A DNA stretch of 64,000 nucleotides from Pseudeuparius sepicola (taxonomy: Eukaryota; Arthropoda; Insecta; Coleoptera; Anthribidae). Below, one piece after another: positions 35,830 to 45,566 of the stretch. The stretch lies in NCBI GenBank assembly GCA_963920635.1, contig OY987305.1:6053153-6117152 (forward strand), written 5' to 3'. The notes beneath the pieces are model-generated. The model was not told where the DNA came from. It ran no database searches and saw only the letters and a program-made list of their open reading frames with translations. How positions within the stretch are numbered: position 1 is the first letter of the stretch; each line of letters starts with the position of its first letter. The position numbers were made by a program, and so were the translations under genes.

Positions 35830-36961
35830 GGACGGGGCCAGTGCCAGTGCTGATCCTAACCTAACCTATATATTTTGTGGTGCTGACGAAATAAGCGAAG
35901 CATGCGCTGCGCAGATTATATTTGTTGTTTCACCACAAGCCCCAAGAAAAGTGTCGACGGACCCTCCAAGCCGAATAAGAGGGTTCCCTGCGAGTCTGGA
36001 ACGCTTCCTTTAAACCACCCCCTACTAATTTTTCCCACGTCTTAAATTTTACGCAAATTCCTCACTAATAATTCTCACGGTTCTGCTACCGCCTTCCTAT
36101 ATTTACACCGCCCGTTTCCGCAGCGAAGCCAACATGTGGCGGCAGGTCACCCGCCCGGGGTTAAAGGGTGGCGGTTCCTGGTTCTATTTCCAGAGATTTT
36201 TTCGGGAAACGCGCAAATCAAAGCGGCCGGGAACTGCATTTCCGGTATGCGACTTATGCGAGGTGTCGGAACTGTGGGCAGGGACGGCGGAGCACAACAA
36301 ACCAGTCCGGGCGCCGAACACGCGGCGCTCTTGTCACTGATTACTAATTGCCACTAATCGCGGTAACATGTGCCCGTTATTGCAGTTTACAACTCACTTC
36401 GGATCGGCCACGGCCTACTGGCTGGCGGGCGTGCGGTGCCTCCGACCATCGACGTAGGCCCTGGCCAGATAAATGGTAGCAGTATCTGGTATTGTAGGTA
36501 TTGTACGTTGCCTTGCATTGTACATTCTGCTCTACCGACTGCTTCTTCCTCTTCAGCTTCTCCTCATCTGGTGGATGTAGCATAGAATAAAGTCAACCTG
36601 GTGAAAACTTGGTGTGCTGAAATGCTTGAACAATGTTACTGTTTCTAATTTGTGGCCACTACACTGCACAAAATATATAGGTTACTACACTGTACACGGA
36701 CTAGAGACGTCTGTACTACAAAAAGTTATCGGAATCCCTAGATCCTATTCCTATTATTTAAGGGGCATTAAACGGCCGTCGTAAAATAAACTGGATGGCC
36801 ATTAGGCCTTAGTCTCTCCACCAATTTTTACCCATCCGGCAGAGGGCGCTGGCGCCCGCCTGGATAGCCGCCATATTGTGTGCATTCTGGGGGATTTAGA
36901 GTACATTCTAGGGGAAAAGCAAAATTTGTGGTGGCAACACAAAATGACATTTGACCACGGC
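35830..36961. other. No gene recognised; GC-rich
   Basis: Unique-looking, GC-rich at 35930-36470. Overlapping frames on both strands without motifs. Could contain regulatory sequence. Confidence 0.35.
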
Positions 36962-37500
36962 CAGAGAAATGGAGTAGGGAGAATACGCTACAAGCTGCGC
37001 GAACTGCCTAATAAAAGTGGCGGCCATATTAAACCAACTTCATCCATGGGCGTATCATTGTTAACAGACTTGGCACTGCAGACTGCTTTAGAGGTCTTCG
37101 TCCTCGTTCGCCACGATGCACAGCAAAGGCATCAGCATCAAAATGTATTGAACAAACAAATTTATTTGGACTCAAAGTCCAATCAGTCCCCAAGTTAAGA
37201 ATTTTTAACCACATATTCAATCATTAAAATTATACAAATGCACGCCTATGGTGCCCAAAATTTCGGCCATTGTTTTTACTAAACTTACCGAAAAAATGAT
37301 ACTCCCGGAGGTCTCTTAGACTTATAATTCTTACAGCTTGGTACTGCACACGACATTTTCCAAAAACACTGACCATTTCTCTGCTGAAAATACAACTACC
37401 GCTGAGAACAAACTGCAAACGACAAAGTGAGGACAATATGGCGGCCATTAAATTTGCCTGGAAATAGGTCAACGCGCGTTCTCCCTACTCCATTTCTCTG
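36962..37500 (-). mobile_element. Inverted-repeat element carrying THAP exons (Z)
   Basis: Ends CAGAGAAATGGAGTAGGGAG in inverted orientation (22 bp in all). The interior holds two pieces of a THAP-domain gene on the minus strand. GACCACGGCC occurs just outside both ends but not flush. Structure and content suggest a deleted P-like or other THAP-bearing transposon. Confidence 0.65.
37029..37356 (-). pseudogene. Split THAP-domain gene remnant
   Basis: Exon 1 (37289-37356) begins MSCAVPSCKNYKSKRPPGVS and ends FFR at a GTAAGT donor, giving the first two zinc ligands Cys3 and Cys8. Lower down, 37029-37190 reads WLKILNLGTDW, then FVCSIHF with the second Cys and His, then RRPLKQSAVPSLL. This is the C-terminal half of the finger and its AVP motif. 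The middle of the domain (the F-P-K segment before the Trp) is not found between them: all frames are interrupted and no good acceptor exists. Probably lost by internal deletion. Each half is a confident THAP match; a working gene is unlikely unless an unusual splice is used. Confidence 0.7.
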
Positions 37501-37589
37501 CAACGGCCGACCACGGCCCTCTTGCATTTGACATTTGACAGCCAATGACGTGTGCGCCCAATATGGCCGACCTATATGTATATAGGTGG

Positions 37590-38070
37590 GACAAATGATT
37601 GTATTGAAAAAACAGTCCAGTTTATTTTACGAGGGCTGTGAGGCATTATCACACATAGTGCCAACCGCCAACCCAAGTGTGTTTTTGGCGTTTGTTTTTA
37701 AAATTACTAGGTTTTTAAAAAACCAATGCTCAACTCAAATACTACATTATATGCGCCTATGCGGACAAAAAATTAGCCAAATCTGATCTCTTGTTTGGGA
37801 AAACAATATACCTGAAATGTGTTTTCTTCTTCTCTATTACCAGAAACTTTAGGCATAAGAATGGACTATTCCTGTGCTTTAGGTATATTGTTTTTCCAAC
37901 CAAGACATCAGATTTGGCTGATTTTTTGTCCAAATATGCCCAAGATAATTGCTTTTTTGAAAAACATAATGATTTTCAAAATAAACACAAAAACTCACTT
38001 GGGTTGGTAGTATTTAATGCCATATATGTGTGTTTATGCCACCTTAAATTTGTTCTGCTGCCATAAACAG
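37590..38070. repeat. T-family palindromic repeat, copy 1
   Basis: A left arm (about 37620-37820) and right arm (about 37860-38045) are loosely inverted copies; both contain TAGCCAAATCTGATCTC or the inverse GACATCAGATTTGGCTGAT. A single-arm copy is at 27850-29525. No gene. Confidence 0.65.
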
Positions 38071-38366
38071 GTCACAATATAATACCCGATAGTACAGAAC
38101 GTAGCGGGGTTGCCAGTGAAACACACAATTTTATCTTAAAATGTTACTTTATAGCTTATATGATGTTGCAAGTTGCAAAGGCATTTGTGACAACACTGAG
38201 ATAAATTCCACCATTACACATACTTATTATTGATAAGTTTGGGTAAATCAATAGTAAAATATTAATTAAAACCAATTATTGGAAGAATTTGAGAGATTTG
38301 TGTAAATCAACTGTGGCCTGAAATAGTTACCTATTCGAAAATTGTGAGGAAGTGCAGTATTTGTCT

Positions 38367-39106
38367 CAGTGGCCGAACCTTAGACAAGGAAAGAGAGGAC
38401 ACCACGCCTGCCCACCCTGCCGTGTATAAATTTTGTTACGTCGTTTTGAACGGCGGCCATTTTATATGTGGCAGACAAAGCGAGTACGTTGTGAGTTAAT
38501 TTCGTGATTTTGTGAATTAAAAGTAACAGTAATTAAGGGGAAAATATACTCTTACGATGGTGAATTGTTCAGCGTTTGGTTGCAAAAGCAGAAGTGAAAA
38601 TCAAGAGCCCGGGATTTCGTTTCACAGGTAAATATCTAACAAGCTACCTTTGAGATACCCTAAAACTTTATTTTTTCTCAATATAACTTCTTCAAATTCC
38701 TTTTACCTTTTAGTATGATAAAGTGCATTGTTTTGTTTGTAAATAGGACCAATATAATTATTTTTAACATCGTTTTTATTGAAAATTTCTTAATTGATTA
38801 TGATAGTTTCATAAAATATGGGCTGGTCTTCATGGGCGTGCATTATTTATTTTATTTTAATTGATTTGAAATCGCCGCACATAAATATATTTCAGCACTT
38901 AACACTAGCTTTACATTTGGAAAATTATCTGCAAATAAATACCAAGATTTCAAATTACATGTAAGTCAATATTAACTACCTTTTTATTTTTAACATTTTT
39001 GTGATATTGGCTAAGAACGCGTTTCATGCTACGCCACTGGCCTGCGATGTGGCAGTCGGTAACACGAAGGCGTCCTCTCTCTTTCCTTGTCTAAGGGCCG
39101 AACAGT
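38367..39106 (+). mobile_element. Inverted-repeat element with a THAP first exon (U)
   Basis: TTAGACAAGGAAAGAGAG near 38380 recurs inverted near 39073-39094, with similar CAGTGGCCGAAC / CACTGTTCGGCC ends. The enclosed THAP exon (38557-38627) supports a deleted transposon. Boundaries are approximate and no target duplication is seen. Confidence 0.5.
38557..38627 (+). pseudogene. THAP-domain first exon
   Basis: The 23-codon exon begins MVNCSAFGCKSRSE and ends GISFH plus AG at a GTAAAT donor. The C-x4-C spacing, initial Met and splice site after S-F-x-R match the exon at 37289-37356. The rest of the THAP finger (Trp, second Cys-x2-His) is not found downstream in the element, so I treat this as a truncated gene. 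It could be the first exon of a longer host gene if the missing exons lie elsewhere. Confidence 0.55.
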
Positions 39107-40242
39107 GTGTCATTGTAATGAGTAAGAGAGACAAAATACAGTCATATCGTTTGCAAAATAAAACACACTTGTTGAATAAATCCTGGGGGTCTAGTGATTC
39201 TGACGACTTTGGTAGATACCACAAAATATAATAATCTCTGTGGTCTCGTACAAACTGAGGCGCTATTCTAAGGCGAAATAATATATATATTATTTGTTAT
39301 GAATCTATCGGGTGCAGGAAGATCGAATATTTGGTGTGTGACATTTCGTCCAACGATTACATCATAAATGGAAGAGCAGGGGTCCTGTTTGTTTATAATT
39401 AATTTAGTTGGTCTTAGTCCCCAAGAAGGGCACATAAAACATGCGGTGTCCCCTTATTAGAAAGAAGCCACATCGATCGATGACGTAATAAACCCTACCG
39501 CAGATGCAATCAAAAATATTTTGAGAAACGATAACGTCGTTTTGGGCAAAGAAGTAGAAAGCAATTCTAGGGCTACCTGAGGCGTCCCTAATATTAGCAT
39601 ACTAATAAAATCCCGGAAAAACTTGTAATTTCCGTAATTAAAATGGAAATTGCCAGGCAATAAAAATAATTCCAACCACCCGAACAATAACTTTTCTTTT
39701 ACGACTTTCTAACTGTTTTAATTCCCTCTGTTGGCGATTAAAAAATTAATAAATCGCCCCGTAATTGTGAAAGAGCAAGATATATTTCGGAATTTAGCTG
39801 TTTGGACTATTTTTAAGTTCCGCCGCGCTGTCTGCGTTCGGCCCTTAGCCATTTGTCATTTTGTGGTGAAAAAAACGACGCTCCCCCGAGCCACAGCCAG
39901 ATGCTAAACGTTACGTTCCACTACAAACTCCCATTTAATTTGTCTGCTTGTGAAACTTGATCCGTCTTCGATGTAAACTACGGAAACGACGCGAAGAAAC
40001 TTTTAGGCGATGGAGTTACAGACGCAATAAAATCACCGAAATATGGCCGCCAAGAAAGGAAAAATACCAATTCCGGACGTTACTTCTGCTCCCCACGGTT
40101 CTTTCACTAATTAATTTTCAAATTTCCCGGATTTACCTTAAAACCAAAAACCCTATTTTTAAATTTGTGGCTGACGTGGTGTTCTAGAATGTGGATTCGA
40201 AGTGTTTAAAAAGAATAAGTAGGTACCTAAGTAGGTATATAC
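39107..40242. other. No gene recognised
   Basis: Unique-looking; GC-richer at 39800-40130. No domain in the short frames. Confidence 0.35.
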
Positions 40243-40919
40243 AGGGACCGGCAGAAAGCTGGACACACAAATTTAATATTTTTAAACTCTGATTTCGATT
40301 AATTTAAATTTATAGCTGCTAATCGAACAAAATTAAAGTTTAGTAGCAAATTCATGTGTTATCCAATGATAAGTTGCGCTTGCGGTATTTTGTTTTTTTT
40401 GTAATACACAGGGTGGTCGATTTCTTTTTTTTTTGACTAGGTGGCTGTGACTTTAAATCTGACATCCACCTTTGATTACAAACAACTTTTGTAAGTAACT
40501 TTTTACCGTATTTTAAAAAATAAGGGTACTTTACTCTTGAGTTATTTTGACATTTTTGAATCTACCCCGTATCCAAAAAGAGATATTTAAATTTTGATAT
40601 GTGCGTTTTGAGTTTGAAATAATGCACCAACTTTTATCAAGAATAAAATTTTCTGAGAAATTAATAATAAAAAAGTTTTCCATTTGTGTCCAACTTTCTT
40701 CCGCGGTGGCGTCGCTCGTACCGGCGCTGACTTTTTAGACTGCATGTTTTTCTGCCTTCGATCGACCTTGGTTCGAGGCCGGCCCATGCATATGTCTTTA
40801 AAGAAAAACACCGCTATGGCCAAGAGCGCTGGGCACAAGCATGTGGTTGCTTCTGGGGTACTCCTAGTTTGGAGTATTGTGAGGGTGAGAATTATTATTA
40901 TTATTTCTGCCGGTCACTG
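40243..40919. mobile_element. TA-flanked family B element, interrupted by a SINE
   Basis: Starts CAGGGACCGGCAGAAAGC and ends CTGCCGGTCACTG with TA on both sides. It aligns in reverse with 4477-4930. About 200 extra bases near the right end are the SINE at 40703-40903. Confidence 0.8.
40703..40903 (+). mobile_element. SINE-like insertion
   Basis: Contains TTGGTTCGAGGCC, a Pol III B-box-like word, a body shared with 15085-15420, and an ATT-repeat tail (40889-40905). It interrupts the end of a family B element whose other copy lacks it. Head origin (tRNA or 5S type) is unclear. Confidence 0.6.
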
Positions 40920-41288
40920 TATATGAGCTCTTCAATGATTTGAGAACAATAGGTAACTTATTAGTACGTATTGGTCTCGTGCATGTCTGATAGAGTTGGA
41001 GGTAAAAAAATCTTTTTTTTTTATTTAGCGATATTATTTCTATAATAATTATTCATCCAGAAATGGTGTTCCTTGAGACTGGTATCAGCGTCCAGAGTTG
41101 CTAGTATTTTATTGTGTGTAATTAGTTTTTAATAGTTCAAGTGCAATTCTTGTTTCCAATGGCGAAAATAAATAAAAATACCTTTTTTGAGGCAGAAAAA
41201 ACATTAACCTAGCTTAGTAAAGAACTTCCAGAGAAATTAAACAACTAACAGAGAATTGTCACTTAATTCAGCAAACAAGAGTTTGTTA

Positions 41289-41388
41289 CAAGCTTTTATT
41301 TAACTTGCCCTGTTAGTATGTATGTATGTATGTATATATGTATGTATGTATGTATGAATGTATGTATGTATGTATGTATGTATGTATG

Positions 41389-41422
<34 letters not shown>

Positions 41423-42137
41423 TGTATGTATGTATGTATGTATGTATGTATGTATGTATATATGTATATATGTATATATGTATATATGTATATATGTATA
41501 TATGTATATATGTATATATGTATATATGTATATATGTATATATGTATATATGTATATATGTATATATGTATATATGTATATATGTATATATGTATATATG
41601 TATATATGTATATATGTATATATGTATATATGTATATATGTATATATGTATATATGTATATATGTATATATGTATATATGTATATATGTATATATGTATA
41701 TATGTATATATGTATATATGTATATATGTATATATGTATATATGTATATATGTATATATGTATATATGTATATATGTATATATGTATATATGTATATATG
41801 TATATATGTATATATGTATATATGTATATATGTATATATGTATATATGTATATATGTATATATGTATATATGTATATATGTATATATGTATATATGTATA
41901 TATGTATATATGTATATATGTATATATGTATATATGTATATATGTATATATGTATATATGTATATATGTATATATGTATATATGTATATATGTATATATG
42001 TATATATGTATATATGTATATATGTATATATGTATATATGTATATATGTATATATGTATATATGTATATATGTATATATGTATATATGTATATATGTATA
42101 TATGTATATATGTATATATGTATGTATCAATGTATGT

Positions 42138-42176
<39 letters not shown>

Positions 42177-43218
42177 GGTCGAATCTTGCAAGCTGAATTA
42201 CAAGCACTTCTTGACATCCGATTGAGCTGAATTTTGCATACACCTTTAGTTCTGGTGATAATACAACATGCAATACTCAATATTGCAGTACTTTCAAAAT
42301 GGCGGTCTCCACAAGATAGCGGATGATGTATTTTTTGTCAACCCCCTTAATATGGGTATCAAATGAAAGTGCTTGAAGAGTAGAAAACGATAAAGTTAGC
42401 GACATCACACTAAATTCAATATGGCCGCCGCTCCAAGATGGCGGATTAAATTTGTGTTCAACCCCTTTAATATAGGTATCAAATGAAAGGGCTTGAAGAG
42501 TAGAAAACGATAATATTAGTGACATCACACTAAATTCAATATGGCGGCCGCCCGAAGATGGCGGATTACCTATTTCTGCACAACCTACTACTGAGGAGTA
42601 CAAAATAATAAGGTAAGTGACATCATACCAAATCCAATATAGCGGATGCCCCAAGATGGCGTACTAAATTTCTTTACCCTGATATGGGAATCAAATAGGT
42701 ACTAAAAAACACAAAATAAAATAAAAGGAAAAAGAAAACCTTTTTAAAAACAAGCTTTTATTTACGCCATGTACTAAAACAAATTAAATAAAAAAAATTA
42801 AAGGTAAAAAACCTTTTTAAAAACAACCTTTTTAAACCATGAACTAAAACGAATAAAATAAAATAACATAAAATTAGTCCAGGTTTTCGTTAAAATAATT
42901 CAATGACAAATTATGACAAGTGTTTGTAAATCAAAAAGCTTGTCGGGCGAATTTAAAAAAACATAATTTGGCAAGTAGGTACTTGCTTATCAACCAATCA
43001 CTGTCCAATAAAATTAATTGGTAGGTACCTACTTTTATGAACATTTCGCGCGACAAGCTTTTTGATTTACAAAAACTTGTCGCAATTTGGCATTGAACCT
43101 AGACTCATTTTATTTTATTCGTTTTAGTACATGGTTTAAAAAGCTTGTTTTTAAAAGGTTTTTTTATCTTTTGTTTTCTTATTTTATTCGTTTTAGTACA
43201 TGGCTTAAATAAAGGCTT
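41289..43218 (-). repeat. Y-family composite repeat, copy 2, with expanded microsatellite
   Basis: Bounded by ACAAGCTTTTATTTAA at the left and a diverged complement at the right. From left: TATG/TATATATG/TG microsatellite (41318-42172), TCTTGCAAGCTGAATTA, three diverged units of about 120 bp (42285-42670; CAAATGAAAGNGCTTGAAG), then an inner palindrome (42740-43218). Same parts in reverse order as 28432-29204. Confidence 0.75.
41318..42172. repeat. Microsatellite, about 850 bp
   Basis: TATG units to about 41458, then roughly 80 copies of the 8-mer TATATATG to about 42125, then a TG run (42139-42168). It is open in several frames on both strands only because of its periodicity, and is not coding. 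Confidence 0.95.
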
Positions 43219-43760
43219 GTTTTTAAAAAGTTTTTTTTTACTTTTATTTTTTTATCTCCAGGGACTGTCATTCGTGCACGAGGCCAATTCAATACATAAC
43301 CTCATATTTTTTAGTTTGTAAAAATGATTCCCTCCTGTCTTTTGAAACAGAGATCATTATTATTGTTAGGTAGCACTAGCAGTTAGCAGTGACGATCAAT
43401 TTTGGATGAAATCCGGAACTTTCGTATTATGTGAGAATAATAATAGGTAATAATTATAGGTACGTTGCCAACATGGCGGCCCAATACAGAACACACCCGC
43501 ACTAATGGCGGGTGATATTTAAACTGGTTTTTGAGTAATTCCACGCTGATCCGCACAGTGAATGGGTCGCTTCGGGAGGACCTCAAAGCCGCTTTGACTG
43601 GTCGGCCCGACGTTTGATCTCGATATTACACGAGAGATGAAGGCTCCCCGCCCTATTTTAGACTTGAGTCCCGCCGAGCTAACCAAACAATATGATGCCG
43701 TGCGTTGCGCGCTCTAATTGAGCTTTCTGTTTTAATGAAAACCGCGGTTTAAAAAACGCA
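43219..43760. other. No gene recognised
   Basis: AT-rich, then GC-richer from about 43480. Frames lack motifs. Confidence 0.35.
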
Positions 43761-43914
43761 ACCGGAAGTGGAAAACATACTTCCGGTTTAACCGGAAGTG
43801 GCACGATTTGCAGTGTACGATTGAGTTTGAAGCACAGGTGCAAGTCGGAATTGAAAAATACGACATTCCACAAACCGGAAGTGACAAAATTCCCTTCCGG
43901 TTAAACCGGAAGTG
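43761..43914. promoter_or_regulatory. Cluster of six ETS-type motifs
   Basis: ACCGGAAGTG occurs at 43761, 43791, 43874 and 43905, and inverted near-copies at 43779-43788 and 43893-43902. Two of the pairs form palindromes (TTCCGGTTTAACCGGAA and a one-base variant). A single site plus a palindrome repeats with a 113-bp period. CCGGAAGT is the core bound by ETS-family factors. Function is inferred from motif density only. Confidence 0.5.
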
Positions 43915-44644
43915 GGTCTTTTCTCGTCGGGAATCGCACCTGATGCCCGAGGTGATTCGCTCCGTCCGTCGGCCGGGTACATATCCTAATTACTTGGCCT
44001 GTAATTGATTCGGGTCCGGGTCTTCATCTCGCGGGACGGCGACGATGGATGGCCCTCGGGAGACCGGGAAGTCCCCGCGGTCGCAGAAGCGCCGTCGGTG
44101 TTTGTTTGATACCCTCGCAGGGCCGGACCGACCGAAGAAACAATAGAGTCGGGTTAGGCAGAGGGGGAGATGTTTTTCAAATCGATGAGTTGGCTGGTGA
44201 GGAATGGCTTGTGGTGTGGTCACGGGATTTGAGAGGTGGTTTCGTAGAGAATTGTTGAAGAATCCTGCGGCCGGGCCTGTGTGTCCCATTAGCCTTATGG
44301 TGACCGCCGCCGGCGCGCTCTCAGCCACTTGGTTACTCAAATTACGCAAAAACCTGCTATAGAAGGGGTAGGTCCGAAATTTAACGCATAATTACTATTC
44401 ATATGAACGTTGTAAATCACAGAGATGGGGGTTTGGATTCACTAGCCCTTCTTTTTACATCTTGTTACGTATGCTAATGTATGTAAGTACTTATTGTGTC
44501 ATCCTGGATTCTTAAACTATTATCAAATACTTTTTAATTTATTCTAATTACTAATTTCTTACGTTATCACAATCATTAATACAAGTCGCGCTTCTGGAAT
44601 CTAGTGTTTCGTCCATTTTGCGGGTCTTCTAGTTTGATAAGGTA
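43915..44644. other. No gene recognised
   Basis: GC-rich to about 44340, then AT-rich. No domain in the overlapping frames. Confidence 0.35.
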
Positions 44645-45566
44645 CAGTGGCATATTCAGGGGGGGAGGGGCAAAGGGGGCAATTGCCCCCCCAGAACTGT
44701 CGAGATAAACGAGATTTGTAATATCAAAATCAATAATACCAAAAATTATATACTCCTGGCCTAATCTGAAAATGCAGTGAACATCAAACATCTACAATTT
44801 GTTATTTGTTTCATCTTGTCTTCTGGAAATTAAAACCTGTGCAGTAAATTTGAAACAATATTAACACTCTTTTATTTATGTATAACCTGAAATACTCATA
44901 TCTCCGGAGGAGATATTTGACGCGCTCAAGACCAAAAAAGAATAATTGATTTTTTGATATAGATTTTACTGGTTCGAAGAAGAATTATTTTTATGTTATA
45001 CAGTGTGTTCGGTAATAACTTAAAAAATTAAAAAGAAAAATGGAAAATATGACGAAAAGTTCATAAGAACATAGATCTGCAGATGTTTGGTTTTCGAGAT
45101 GCAGGGTGTTGAAATTGAAATTTTATTTTCGATTTTTTTATGTAACTTTTTTAGACGACAAAATTTTCTTGCAAAAAAAAAACACAACAACAAGTTAATT
45201 AAACTGTCAAAAAATAAAAGTGCTTGTTTATTTAAATTTTGTGTGTCGATATGCACCTGAATAGATGCAGAAATTTGAAAATTTCTCGAAATCGGTCACC
45301 TTTGGCGTTATTCACCAAATATACCTTTTTTTGCTTAGAATACGTGACAAAATGTCGTAAAAGTTTACTGTCAAAAAAGTTAGGGCAAATTAAATTAAAT
45401 AATGATAGCGTACGCAGCGCCCTCTACGGATTGCACCAAAAATAATACCAAATTATGACTTCTCTGTTTTTGTTCTGTTTTTATTCATTAAAATTATAGA
45501 CAGAGTTTTGTTATTTATAACTGATTGCCCCCCCCCCCCCAGACGTTAATCCTGGATACGCCACTG
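44645..45566. mobile_element. hAT-type transposon remnant, copy 2
   Basis: Ends CAGTGGCATATTCAGG and the complement of CAGTGGCGTATCCAGG; ATAAGGTA and ATAAAGTA flank them (one mismatch in 8). It aligns with 2225-3584 but lacks the dimerisation-domain fragment and the right arm of the nested palindrome. Confidence 0.85.

Noticed and set aside
41300..42280. Five open frames of about 290-326 codons with Tyr/Ile/His or Tyr/Met/Cys repeats
   Set aside because: They are translations of the TATG/TATATATG microsatellite in several frames on both strands; period 4 or 8 never creates a stop.
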